From NCBI GenBank assembly GCA_000739515.1, contig DF820456.1, positions 26,979 through 62,896 on the forward strand: a stretch of 35,918 nt of DNA, written 5' to 3'. Shown here piece after piece: positions 1-7,347 of this stretch (within the stretch, counting starts at the first letter, position 1; each line of letters starts with the position of its first letter). The stretch is from Candidatus Moduliflexus flocculans. GTDB taxonomy: Bacteria > Moduliflexota > Moduliflexia > Moduliflexales > Moduliflexaceae. A program made the translations under genes and the position numbers. The notes below the pieces were generated by a model. That model was not told where the DNA came from. It ran no database searches and worked only from the letters and a program-made list of their open reading frames with translations.

Positions 1-80
1 TTTTTCAGCGCTTTGCCCGGCTGCTCGTCTGCTCTGGCAGCGGGATGTCCTTGTGTTGTTTGGGTCATAGATGATTCCAT
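1..80 (-). CDS. Possible 5' end of an unidentified gene running off the left edge
   Basis: An open frame begins at an ATG at position 80 on the minus strand, 43 bases after the nrdR stop, and stays open to the window edge for 26 codons. A second in-frame ATG is at position 68. The visible peptide is polar (Thr, Gln, Ala, Arg) and shows no domain. No clear Shine-Dalgarno sequence precedes either start, so the call rests only on the open frame and its place downstream of nrdR in the same direction. It may be a chance frame. Confidence 0.25.
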   Translation of the reverse strand, partial: MESSMTQTTQGHPAARADEQPGKALK

Positions 81-111
81 GAATTGTGTTCGCGTTCGAA
101 AGGAGATGGTC

Positions 112-141
112 GCTCCAGCCCTGTCAGGGATGCTCTGGAGC
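112..141 (-). terminator. Imperfect hairpin over the nrdR stop codon
   Basis: GCTCCAG (112-118) pairs with CTGGAGC (135-141) and CCCT (119-122) pairs with AGGG (126-129), with a five-base bulge on one side and a three-base loop. It spans the nrdR stop codon. No T-run follows on the minus strand, so it is a weak terminator candidate or an mRNA 3'-end structure. Confidence 0.25.
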
Positions 142-621
142 GATTTCTTCAGGATCGCGAAGCTCGTGATGTTCGCGTTGGAGTTTCTGGACTTCTGCTA
201 AAAATTCATCAACATCTTTAAATTGGCGATAGACAGAGGCAAATCTGACATACGCCACGTCATCAAGCTCTTTAAGCCCGTTCATGACAAGCTCGCCGAG
301 TTTCCAACTGGGGACCTCTACCTGAAATCCCGAATGAATGTCCTTTTCGATGCGATGGACAAGCTGTTCGATGGCTTCCATGGAGACAGGTCGCTTTTTG
401 CAAGCCGTGACAATCCCTCCCAAAAGTTTTTTTCGTTGAAAGAGTTCGCGTCGGTTGTCCGTTTTGACGACATAGAGCGGATCATATTCAATCGCTTCGT
501 AGGTCGTAAATTTGTGGTGGCATTCCAAACACTTCCGTCGCCGGCGGATAATGCTACCCTCCTGGGCATTGCGTGAATCTACGACTTTATCGTTATCTTT
601 TCCACAAATGGGGCAACGCAT
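124..621 (-). CDS. nrdR: Transcriptional repressor NrdR
   Basis: The 165-residue protein has the full NrdR layout. A zinc ribbon at the N-terminus carries Cys3, Cys6, Cys31 and Cys34, followed by the RRRRxC..C..KFTTYE signature, and an ATP-cone domain spans about residues 46-136. NrdR senses ATP/dATP through the cone and represses ribonucleotide reductase genes by binding paired NrdR boxes. Two such boxes lie 59-105 bases upstream of the ATG at 621, so autorepression is likely. The gene follows an NrdD-like gene on the same strand, separated by 273 bases with its own promoter. Length and start match the family, and the identification is secure. Confidence 0.96.
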   Translation of the reverse strand: MRCPICGKDNDKVVDSRNAQEGSIIRRRRKCLECHHKFTTYEAIEYDPLYVVKTDNRRELFQRKKLLGGIVTACKKRPVSMEAIEQLVHRIEKDIHSGFQVEVPSWKLGELVMNGLKELDDVAYVRFASVYRQFKDVDEFLAEVQKLQREHHELRDPEEIAPEHP

Positions 622-679
622 ACATTGATTGGCTATGGAGAAATGTTTCTCGTGTTTGAACGAAAATATTCACTCAATT

Positions 680-726
680 ACAATATATTGTATTATTTAG
701 ACATCTTAATATACAATATGTTGTGT
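680..726 (-). promoter_or_regulatory. Tandem NrdR boxes overlapping a sigma-70-like promoter of nrdR
   Basis: Two near-palindromic sites, ACAATATATTGTAT at 680-693 and ACAATATGTTGTGT at 713-726, match the NrdR-box pattern and are offset by 33 bp, about three helical turns. On the minus strand they coincide with a promoter: TTGTAT (complement of 711-716), an 18-base spacer and TACAAT (complement of 687-692). The -35 falls in one box and the -10 in the other, so NrdR binding would occlude RNA polymerase. The rest of the 622-894 gap shows no gene. Confidence 0.75.
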
Positions 727-894
727 TGTCAATAAATATTTTTCGAAAAAATCTCTGGCAAGTCTATTGAAAAAAATCGGCCTGAATGATGTTTGGTTGG
801 CAGTAATTGCCTTGACGCAACATGTTACGGATAACGCGATCAGATTCGTTTTTCATTCTGATTATCGAGGCGAGGACAAAAATAAAACTCCAAT

Positions 895-2784
895 TTATTG
901 ATCATTTGGGTCGGTCGCAGGATGTGAAAGAAAATAGACATGTGAGGCGTCCGTCTCACGGTAGAGGGCAATAATAAACTCGACAAGGTCGCGTTTCTGC
1001 GAAAAATGCTGTTCCGTGACAATCTGCGAAATCGAGCCGCCGGTCAGATGCTTCGCAAAACTCCCTTCAATCTGTATCCGTTTCAACAGCGGGCAGGCCG
1101 CGTCGGGATTCATATAGATGCCGTCGCAATACCAGACTTTGCCGGAAGCGAGTTCGCCTTTGGCGATATGGCCGGAATCTGGGGAATAATAGCGCAAATC
1201 GAGCCGCGCAAGCCGCGACGAAGCCACTGGATTCGGCATGCCGCCAAGCGCGAAGGAAATATGATGACGCTGCGACAGCCGGTTACAGACCGATTGCATG
1301 TGCGTGATAATTTCCTGCCCGAACGTGACCGCTTCGTCGGATTCATGAATCTGCGTTCCTTTATGAATTTGAATCAATTCGTTCAGGCCGACAAAATCAA
1401 TTAAAAAATCCGCTTCTTCAAGCTGAAGAAAACTGCTCCCGTCTGGTTTCATCATTAAAATGCCGAGCGGCCCTTCTTTCCCGGATGCCAGTAATTTTTC
1501 GATAAAAACACGCTTCTGCATGTGCGCTTCGGCGGCGAGTTCCATCGTTTCCGTAAGCTTGGCAAACAGATGCATATCGCTGCGCCGCGCAATATAGCCG
1601 AAACGCGGCAAATTGATGACCACGCTGTTAATCAGCGCGTGACGGGTTTTCCAGTATTCATGAGACGCGGCGGAAGGCGTTTGCGACTGCTGAAACGCCT
1701 GAAAGACGCGGCGATTTTGGCCGCGTTCGAAAGCCAGCATCGCCTGGCCTTTTTTCAACAGAAATTCCGCCAACGCGCCGAGGAACTCCAGATGTCCCTG
1801 ACAGTGGAAAAAGTCCTCGGAGAGATGAATCACAGGCAGCGGCAGGGCAAACGGCGTCCCTTCGTGAGTGATTTCGTGCAAGACATCTAACAGCATGAGC
1901 AGGACGCGTTGCGCTTCGCCCAGCATGTCGCGAGGTTCTTGTTTTTTGACTGTCGCTTTGGTGCGGATTTTTTCTTCCATCGCAGGCGCGGAAATCTCGC
2001 TGAATTCCGGCGGAAGATGCCAGTAGAGATGCAGCAGCGTCGTGACGCGCAGGCTCATGGATTGCCGCGCAAGCTCGAAGACCAATTTCTGCGAGAGCTG
2101 CTTTAACACGGCATTGCTGAGTCCTTCGGCATACGGCGCGAACAGGAGATTGACGGCATCCCATTCCACTGAATGAAAGACATGTCCGCGCAGAATCTCC
2201 GTGAAACCGACCATCTGCGAAATCAGCGCTTCCGGGTGTTTAGCGGGCTTGGCTTTCAAACCGCCTTCGAAAAAGCTGAGGCCGAATTTTTTGAGATATT
2301 CCAGCGACAGGCCGATGGAATAAAGCCGATCCACGAACTCCAGTCCTTCGAGGTAAATATCGCCGCGCAAATGGGCATCGGCGACTTCCTGCGAAAAGAC
2401 GTTAATCAGGGCATATTCGCGTTTGATGCGGCTGGCGAGCGCGAGGTTCGTCAATTCCGGGCCGGAGAGAAACTCCGCCTGATTTTTGTGCTGATGCAGG
2501 ATAATCTGTTCCACGTCATACAGCGCCACGCCGAGCCGCGTGTGCATCTTATGCGCTTTTTCGAGGCCGAGTTCGATCAACTTCGCGCTGACAAGTTCGC
2601 GGATCAGCGTGCTGGTCAGAATGCGGACGTTGAGGCTGATAATCTGTTTTTCCACCTCATCGCTGATGATTTCGGCGGTGCGGCGGTCGAGATACGTTTC
2701 GCGGATCAGCGCGTTGACGATACGCTCTTTGTTCCACTCTTCAAGATACTCACTTGATGTTCTGATATAGAGTTGGTTTGACAT
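895..2784 (-). CDS. NrdD-like protein (ATP cone plus class III RNR-like body) lacking the glycyl-radical domain
   Basis: The 629-residue protein opens with an ATP cone (about residues 4-95), then follows the anaerobic ribonucleotide reductase NrdD family, with segments such as SLEYLKKFGL, AKPAKHPEAL, WDAVNLLFAPYAEGLS and, near the end, TGGSIS. It stops about 45 residues after that last block. True NrdD proteins continue there with a CxxC...CxxC zinc site and the RVxGY glycyl-radical loop, and none of this appears in any frame downstream. The Cys of the family's Y-C-x-G-H-S-like segment is Ser here, and the usual central Cys-rich active-site strand is not recognisable. It is 14 bases downstream of the mazF-like gene and upstream of nrdR. 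An active reductase is therefore doubtful; a nucleotide-sensing or regulatory pseudoenzyme is an inference. Confidence 0.75.
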   Translation of the reverse strand: MSNQLYIRTSSEYLEEWNKERIVNALIRETYLDRRTAEIISDEVEKQIISLNVRILTSTLIRELVSAKLIELGLEKAHKMHTRLGVALYDVEQIILHQHKNQAEFLSGPELTNLALASRIKREYALINVFSQEVADAHLRGDIYLEGLEFVDRLYSIGLSLEYLKKFGLSFFEGGLKAKPAKHPEALISQMVGFTEILRGHVFHSVEWDAVNLLFAPYAEGLSNAVLKQLSQKLVFELARQSMSLRVTTLLHLYWHLPPEFSEISAPAMEEKIRTKATVKKQEPRDMLGEAQRVLLMLLDVLHEITHEGTPFALPLPVIHLSEDFFHCQGHLEFLGALAEFLLKKGQAMLAFERGQNRRVFQAFQQSQTPSAASHEYWKTRHALINSVVINLPRFGYIARRSDMHLFAKLTETMELAAEAHMQKRVFIEKLLASGKEGPLGILMMKPDGSSFLQLEEADFLIDFVGLNELIQIHKGTQIHESDEAVTFGQEIITHMQSVCNRLSQRHHISFALGGMPNPVASSRLARLDLRYYSPDSGHIAKGELASGKVWYCDGIYMNPDAACPLLKRIQIEGSFAKHLTGGSISQIVTEQHFSQKRDLVEFIIALYRETDASHVYFLSHPATDPNDQ

Positions 2785-2798
2785 AATTTAGGCTCTCT

Positions 2799-3137
2799 TC
2801 ATGAAACGATTCCTGGTGTGAACAAGGCGCAATTTTCAATCATCTCAAGCGTTTGTCGGGTAATCATCCCTAATTTATGCTGTAATCGGGTTTTATCCAA
2901 TACGCGCAATTGGTGACATAACGCGACAGATTCACTTGCAAGTCCACCTTCTCCCTGGGCGATTCGAACACATGACGGCAAGGATTCTCGTCGCAGATTT
3001 GTGGTAATAGGGATGCAGACGATAGTGGTCGTAAAGCGATTGATTACATCGTTTTGAAAAATTAATACGGGACGCGTCCCTTGCTCTGAACCGCGAACCG
3101 GATTCATCTCTGCTAACCAGATTTCGCCGCGTTTCAT
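2799..3137 (-). CDS. MazF/PemK-family endoribonuclease toxin
   Basis: The 112-residue protein shows the MazF/PemK fold signature: KRGEIWLAEMNPVRGSEQGTRPVLIFQND at the N-terminus (read in two blocks), then a central VCIPITTNLRR strand and the ALCHQLRVLDKTRL segment. Members cleave mRNA at short sequences and are neutralised by a small partner encoded just upstream. Here the upstream gene ends two bases before this ATG, and an AAGGAGG Shine-Dalgarno sequence sits inside that partner's last codons. Length is normal for the family. The toxin call is firm; the cleavage specificity cannot be read from sequence. Confidence 0.9.
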   Translation of the reverse strand: MKRGEIWLAEMNPVRGSEQGTRPVLIFQNDVINRFTTTIVCIPITTNLRRESLPSCVRIAQGEGGLASESVALCHQLRVLDKTRLQHKLGMITRQTLEMIENCALFTPGIVS

Positions 3138-3139
3138 AA

Positions 3140-3556
3140 TTATGCGTCCTCCTTTTGCAATCCAATCACATATTCTGACATGCCTTCCTCTGCAAGCAAA
3201 CGGTCCTCTTCAGCGCATTCCGCATATAATGAGGCAAGTTGCTGCTGATTGAAATGCATTTTTGGGGGCGTTCGCGCCCGAAAATGCAAAAATGCCACAT
3301 ATTCCTCAACCATTCGAAGTTCATCGTCGTGAAGAAGTTCGATAGCATGAGCGACTCGTTCTTTGACTGAAAGCATACCAATATCCTCCTTTATTATTTC
3401 GAAACGTCGTTGCCGGGCTTCCTGTCCTCTGGATATTCGTGAAGCGTCCGGCGGATGTTCCCTGGTGTAGGCGTGGTAAGCGAGTTCTTCGGCATACGCT
3501 TCTTGAAAATCCCGATCTTGTAATTTTTCAGCGAGATGCTGTTTGAATGTTTTCAT
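3140..3556 (-). CDS. Probable antitoxin of the MazF-like toxin, with two possible translation starts
   Basis: The 138-residue frame precedes the MazF-like toxin with a two-base gap, the usual antitoxin position. The C-terminal 78 residues (from Met61, ATG at 3376) look like a stand-alone small antitoxin: a helical dimerisation-like part (ERVAHAIELLHDDELRMVEEY) and a charged, probably disordered tail. Met61 has an excellent AAGGAGG sequence eight bases upstream. The first 60 residues resemble the start of small antitoxin-like proteins (KTFKQHLAEKLQDRDFQEAY). They begin at an ATG with a poor Shine-Dalgarno sequence but overlapping the stop of a 28-codon ORF as ATGA. Either one fused protein or two in-frame products could be made. 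No named antitoxin family was recognised with certainty. Confidence 0.7.
   Translation of the reverse strand: MKTFKQHLAEKLQDRDFQEAYAEELAYHAYTREHPPDASRISRGQEARQRRFEIIKEDIGMLSVKERVAHAIELLHDDELRMVEEYVAFLHFRARTPPKMHFNQQQLASLYAECAEEDRLLAEEGMSEYVIGLQKEDA
3374..3391 (-). promoter_or_regulatory. Strong internal ribosome binding site inside the antitoxin frame
   Basis: AAGGAGG (complement of 3385-3391) lies eight bases before an in-frame ATG at 3376. It is much stronger than anything before the outer start at 3556. It suggests that a 78-residue antitoxin is made separately from, or instead of, the 138-residue form. Confidence 0.6.
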
Positions 3557-3639
3557 AATATCTGTTTCAATTCCTGAAACACCGCCAATGCCTGACGCAG
3601 CAGGGTTTCGGCTTCGGCGGATTTACTGTCCAGCGTCAT
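3553..3639 (-). CDS. 28-codon micro-ORF coupled to the antitoxin gene
   Basis: An ATG at 3639, six bases after the retropepsin stop codon, opens a frame for a 28-residue peptide predicted to be one helix (SAEAETLLRQALAVFQELKQ). Its TGA overlaps the ATG of the next gene as ATGA, the classic geometry of translational coupling. The bases GTCAGAG just before the ATG are a weak ribosome site. It has no recognised family. It may be a genuine micro-protein, a translation relay or the relic of a longer antitoxin. Confidence 0.45.
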   Translation of the reverse strand: MTLDSKSAEAETLLRQALAVFQELKQIL

Positions 3640-3645
3640 CTCTGA

Positions 3646-4074
3646 CTATTGGTGACGATGCAACGTTCCACGCGGAACGATTTCAAATATTTCATCATAA
3701 CCTTCGAACGTAATTTTATAATGCTGGAAAAAATTCATTTGGCCTAAGATTGTTCGAACATCCTTGCTCGGTTGTCGAACCCATGCAAATACGAGTTCGA
3801 CAGAAGGAAACGACGCAAGTTCTCCGTAAACTAACACCCCATACGCAGGCGTGTTTTTCAGAACCCCGCCAACAGAAACCGGGACAGTCTGCTCGTTCCA
3901 TGCAAAACCTAATTCCACGCCAATATCATAAGGCAAGACGGACATCGCTGCCCCTGAATCCACTAAGGCGGAAACATTGCGTTTCCGATCTTGATGGCAA
4001 AGCGTGATCTCGATAAGCGGCAACCCTCCTCGTAATTTGGGGAATGCCGGGGAGCGAGTATATTGAAAGATCAT
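3646..4074 (-). CDS. Retropepsin-like aspartic protease
   Basis: The 142-residue protein has the single-domain retropepsin core. The catalytic loop is ALVDSGAAMSVLP, giving the DSG(A) motif at about residues 38-40, and a hydrophobic strand plus Gly (TILGQMNFF) follows near residue 108. Such proteins act as homodimers, each subunit giving one aspartate. No signal peptide or membrane segment is visible, so it is probably cytoplasmic. Its start overlaps the preceding 76-residue gene by four bases (ATGA). The pair may form a small module in this toxin-antitoxin island, but its substrate is unknown. The family call is good; the role is not known. Confidence 0.8.
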   Translation of the reverse strand: MIFQYTRSPAFPKLRGGLPLIEITLCHQDRKRNVSALVDSGAAMSVLPYDIGVELGFAWNEQTVPVSVGGVLKNTPAYGVLVYGELASFPSVELVFAWVRQPSKDVRTILGQMNFFQHYKITFEGYDEIFEIVPRGTLHRHQ

Positions 4075-4301
4075 ACGTTGCCCCCTTCCAATAATTGTTG
4101 GAGTTGATACGCGGCGTGATAGGACGACTCATCCGGCGAAATCGTCGGCGTGAATACCGGATATTCGACGCCCTGCTGAACATATTGCATCAGACGGCTT
4201 TCTTCCTCTTGCAGCATTTTCGCGATGTCGGCAATCAGTTGCAATTTCTCTGCGATAGAAAGCGGTTTTATGATCGTTTCTTCTAATTCTAACAAGAGCA
4301 T
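4071..4301 (-). CDS. Small acidic helical protein paired with the retropepsin
   Basis: The ATG at 4301 is chosen because AAGGAG precedes it with good spacing; the frame is open further upstream, but that part overlaps another small ORF. The 76-residue product starts with a leucine- and glutamate-rich helix (LELEETIIKPLSIAEKLQLI), as in small antitoxin-like proteins, followed by a polar segment with a VFTPTISPDESSYHAAYQLQ region. The stop overlaps the retropepsin start (ATGA). Position and composition suggest an antitoxin-like or inhibitor partner of the protease, but no family was recognised. Confidence 0.65.
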   Translation of the reverse strand: MLLLELEETIIKPLSIAEKLQLIADIAKMLQEEESRLMQYVQQGVEYPVFTPTISPDESSYHAAYQLQQLLEGGNV

Positions 4302-4302
4302 C

Positions 4303-4398
4303 TTATTTCTCCTTGCTATGTTCGACGTTCGCCAGCAGTTCCTCCGCTTTTTTGATTTCATGCGCCAGGTTCAATTCTTGAAATCCGCTAACATTCAT
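4303..4398 (-). CDS. 31-codon micro-ORF between the GmrSD-like gene and the small helical protein gene
   Basis: The ATG at 4398 overlaps the TGA of the GmrSD-like gene as ATGA, and its own TAA at 4303-4305 lies one base before the next ATG at 4301. The 31-residue product (core FQELNLAHEIKKAEELLANV) is predicted to be a single charged helix. The ribosome site of the following gene lies inside its last codons. Tight coupling on both sides argues that it is translated. Function unknown. Confidence 0.5.
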   Translation of the reverse strand: MNVSGFQELNLAHEIKKAEELLANVEHSKEK

Positions 4399-6371
4399 GC
4401 GCTGGTTTCGACGTGCCAGTCGTCATTAGTCAACTCAATGGATTCTATCGCCTTCAGGCAAAAGGTTTGAATTGTTTTAGATGAAAGATTGACCTCAATA
4501 AATACACCGTTCTTTAATTGTCGAGCCGCATGAAATTTGAGTTGCTCTTTTCCGATAAAACGGGGAAACTCCAACATCAATTGGTCGAATTTTGCCGGTT
4601 CGAGTTCCGCAATCGTATTCATCGTTTGTTCTAACACATCCCTCCATGATTTGACCGGAATCGTTTGATCTAAAATATTCAGGATTTTCGGCGTCGTGCC
4701 GGTCACACTCTCCTGAGATTGGATAGTATGACGATCCCCGAAATACGGCCATAGAGCAAGAATCGCTTCAGCAAGTTCGGACGACCGTTTTTCAATCTCT
4801 TCTTTTCCCCATGAAAAAACCGTTTGAAAATATGTGTTTAGCTCTAAATGACTTTTTATCAAATAAAGTCGTTTTTGCTGAAAATCATCGTTCGATAATT
4901 CAGAATTATACGCGGTCAACGTTAAATTACCGAGCGTATGCAAATAGAGTTCGTGCGTTATCTCCCAATCCTCTCCTAAATGCTTTTGCCAGGCGTCTGT
5001 CAGCGTTTGTGGCATGACATGTTCAATTGAGAGATTATCAAAGGTCACTTGTTCTTTATGCCCGAATGATTCTTCAAGCGTTTCAAGAATCAATCTGGTT
5101 CGGTTCGCTCGATTTCCTCCGCCATATAGTTTTGATTCCAGCAAATTCTTCATGAATTCTGCGTCTTTCGGATATTGCTTGGTTTGCAAAATCGTTTTGA
5201 TTGCTTCGATAAACGTTCCGGCAGTCGCTTTCGCCTGCGTATAGAGCGGCGGGAAAATTTTATTCAACTGATTCGTCGGAACATTGCACACGAAACGGCG
5301 AATCATAAAATTTTCAACGACCTGAAGAATGGCGATAAAATCTTCAGAAGAAATATGTGCCTCAACATAGTCATCATAGCAATTCAAAAGAAATGGATAG
5401 GCGGTTGTCGCCTCAATCCGGTTCAATCGCGATAACATCCGCCGAATGCCCGCATGTTGTTCATGTTCGGGCGAAAGGAGTTTATGATAGTGTGCGGCAA
5501 ATCGGCTGAGGTTTTTGAGATAACCGATGATGTCGAGTTTTGCCAACCGTTCTTTTACAACGAAATAAATATCGTTCGTTTTGACGAATTCTCCACCGTC
5601 TTTCATGAGATAATGACGAATAAATTCTGTCAAGTCTTCGCCTAAATCTCGCTGCATTGGCTCCCAGTATTCGGCATACATAGTTTCCTGCGTATTGACA
5701 TGAATCCGCATGAGAAAATAGTTGCGAATCAAATCGGCTTGCGTCAAAGTCTGTCCTTTGGCATTCAGGCTTTCAAAGACAAGGTAAGGATTATCATCGT
5801 TTTCAAGCAGAATGCTTACAACGGAAAGGCTGCCGGTTATGATTTTCGTGAATGACCTAATATCAACCGAATTTCGGCGAAGTTGTTTTTCGAAGTATTC
5901 ATATGCCTGGTGAATTTGACATTGGTTGCTGATTGGTCGTTTTCCTTGAATAATGTCTCGAAAGGCTTGCTGATCTTTTTGAGTCGGGTGGAGTTTATAA
6001 TAATCAATACCGTCTTTGAAGTGATTCACAATGAACGTTTGATGAATTTCTTCTGCAAATTTGTTCTCTTGAACTTCTCTCGCCTTATCTCGCAACAATG
6101 CTAACAAAATAAAAATTGTCGTAAGGCGTTGTTGTCCATCAATCAATAAAAATTTTGTCACGCCTTCCGGCACAGATGTCGTCGGCATGGTGACGAGTGA
6201 ACCGATAAAATGATTGCGTGGCTGTTCCGCTTCGTATAATTCCATCAAATCATTCCATAACGTTTCCCATTGAGCTTTTTCCCATGTGTAATGCCTCTGG
6301 AAAAGGGGAATAACATATTGTTTGACACCTTCTATAATGGGATGAAAATTTGTTTGTGATGCTTTCATCAT
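4395..6371 (-). CDS. GmrSD-family DUF262-DUF1524 protein (putative anti-phage nuclease)
   Basis: The 658-residue protein has both halves of the GmrSD family. The DUF262 half shows IPLFQRHYTW (21-30), FLLIDGQQRLTT (74-85), and FESLNAKGQTLTQADLIRN (199-217), which form the ParB-like NTP-binding site. The DUF1524 half has the HNH-like residues IEHVMPQ (449-455) and HTLGNLTLT (478-486). In characterised members these act as NTP-dependent nucleases against phage DNA with modified cytosines. About 110 further residues at the C-terminus form an extra domain I do not recognise. The start at 6371 has an AGAGG ribosome site; ATG at 6368 is an equal alternative. It lies inside a toxin-antitoxin island, supporting a defence role by inference. 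Confidence 0.88.
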   Translation of the reverse strand: MMKASQTNFHPIIEGVKQYVIPLFQRHYTWEKAQWETLWNDLMELYEAEQPRNHFIGSLVTMPTTSVPEGVTKFLLIDGQQRLTTIFILLALLRDKAREVQENKFAEEIHQTFIVNHFKDGIDYYKLHPTQKDQQAFRDIIQGKRPISNQCQIHQAYEYFEKQLRRNSVDIRSFTKIITGSLSVVSILLENDDNPYLVFESLNAKGQTLTQADLIRNYFLMRIHVNTQETMYAEYWEPMQRDLGEDLTEFIRHYLMKDGGEFVKTNDIYFVVKERLAKLDIIGYLKNLSRFAAHYHKLLSPEHEQHAGIRRMLSRLNRIEATTAYPFLLNCYDDYVEAHISSEDFIAILQVVENFMIRRFVCNVPTNQLNKIFPPLYTQAKATAGTFIEAIKTILQTKQYPKDAEFMKNLLESKLYGGGNRANRTRLILETLEESFGHKEQVTFDNLSIEHVMPQTLTDAWQKHLGEDWEITHELYLHTLGNLTLTAYNSELSNDDFQQKRLYLIKSHLELNTYFQTVFSWGKEEIEKRSSELAEAILALWPYFGDRHTIQSQESVTGTTPKILNILDQTIPVKSWRDVLEQTMNTIAELEPAKFDQLMLEFPRFIGKEQLKFHAARQLKNGVFIEVNLSSKTIQTFCLKAIESIELTNDDWHVETSA

Positions 6372-6441
6372 TATTCCTCTTACATGTTATGTCATATCGT
6401 TATCAATTTCATTTCAGGCCGCCGACTCAACCAGTGGCATG

Positions 6442-6861
6442 TCAGTTCCCCGCCTGACCACGATAAGAATTCTTTAAAGATTTCCTTGAGATGGAGGGCG
6501 TTTCGACATCATGTTCTTGATACGTTTCGGCCAATCGAAAATTTCCCAGCGGCTCGGCCTGTTTCTTCGAAGCATGAATCTGCGGCGACGAAATGCGAAG
6601 GTCAAGCCCGATAGCGTCGGCGATTTCCACCATTTTTTTCAGGCTGATGTTCGGGGTTTTATTGAACATTTGCGAGATCGCGGAACGTGATTTGCCCAAA
6701 CGTTTGGATAGATCGGCCTTCGAAATCTGCTGTTCTTCCATGTAGGTCAAGACAAGATGATAAAAGTCATGAATCAATCCCCATGCCTTTTCCTCCGTCG
6801 TTGCCGGACTTTCGAAAAATGTTTCAACGTCGTTGAACATATTCTCTATAGGCGTGTTCAT
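6442..6861 (-). CDS. XRE-type helix-turn-helix antitoxin of a RelE/HigB-like pair
   Basis: A start at 6861 (139 residues) is preferred because AAGGAGCGCT precedes that ATG. The centre carries an XRE helix-turn-helix: ISKADLSKRLGKSRSAISQM followed by KKMVEIADAIGLDLRI. The N-terminal 40 residues are helical and acidic, and the C-terminal tail is polar. It overlaps the preceding toxin-like gene by 38 bases, the toxin-first order typical of higBA. By analogy it neutralises the toxin and represses the operon. The family call is good; the exact subgroup is not resolved. Confidence 0.8.
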   Translation of the reverse strand: MNTPIENMFNDVETFFESPATTEEKAWGLIHDFYHLVLTYMEEQQISKADLSKRLGKSRSAISQMFNKTPNISLKKMVEIADAIGLDLRISSPQIHASKKQAEPLGNFRLAETYQEHDVETPSISRKSLKNSYRGQAGN

Positions 6862-7237
6862 AGCGCTCCTTTTTTTGATTGATTTGCTCATAAATTTCAT
6901 GATTTAATGAATCTTTCTTCTTGATACAGTAATCAAAGAAAATCAGCGCGTCTCCATACATTTGAAAAAAGAAAAACCGATGCGGTTTCGGTTTGATTTC
7001 TCCGTATGTATAGCCGACCAACGCATAACGGATTTGCGGCGACTGATACTGAGGAATAGTAGCCATTTTACTGATAAGCGCTTTGACTTGCGCCTGCGTC
7101 TTTTTATCTAAATTATAAAAGTTTTCCATCACGCTCGACCGTTTGTTTTCAATGACAAAATAGACTTTTTTGATCGGCGTGCCGTAATCCTTTTGGGAAA
7201 TCTTGATTTCTCTGAACTCAATGGTGGGTGGTTCCAT
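6824..7237 (-). CDS. RelE/HigB-superfamily toxin-like protein
   Basis: The 137-residue basic protein shows the RelE/HigB-like (phage Gp49-like) pattern. A helix with KKTQAQVKALISKMA is followed by strands around IRYALVGYTYGEIKPKPHRFFFFQ and DALIFFDYCIKKKD, and a lysine-rich helix. It immediately precedes and overlaps an XRE-type gene, as in higBA pairs. Relatives cleave mRNA on the ribosome. No good ribosome site precedes the ATG at 7237, so the start is less certain. Confidence 0.72.
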   Translation of the reverse strand: MEPPTIEFREIKISQKDYGTPIKKVYFVIENKRSSVMENFYNLDKKTQAQVKALISKMATIPQYQSPQIRYALVGYTYGEIKPKPHRFFFFQMYGDALIFFDYCIKKKDSLNHEIYEQINQKKERYEHAYREYVQRR

Positions 7238-7314
7238 AGACTAATGTGAAGTTATACCTTAACAATGTCAATAAAAAGTTCGATATTTTTTGTAGATGTG
7301 ATGAAAACTGAAAT

Positions 7315-7337
7315 GAGACGCCCCGCCGGGGCGTCTC
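7315..7337. terminator. GC-rich perfect hairpin downstream of the epimerase gene
   Basis: GAGACGCCCC (7315-7324) and GGGGCGTCTC (7328-7337) form a perfect 10-bp stem with a GCC loop, 10 bases after the epimerase stop. The bases after it on the minus strand are AT-rich but have no clean T-run. It may be a terminator or a member of a dispersed hairpin-repeat family. Confidence 0.5.
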
Positions 7338-7347
7338 TACAAAGGTC

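Noticed and set aside
223..576. Plus-strand 117-codon ORF opposite nrdR
   Set aside because: It is fully antisense to nrdR, has no ribosome site and no recognisable domain.
2173..2757. Plus-strand 194-codon ORF opposite the NrdD-like gene
   Set aside because: It is a shadow of the complementary coding frame; composition (Phe, Arg, Gln rich) and the lack of a start signal argue against a gene.
4395..6371. Considered a ParB partition protein because of the DUF262 fold
   Set aside because: The C-terminal HNH-like DUF1524 motifs and the GmrS-type segments identify the GmrSD family instead; no parA or parS is nearby.
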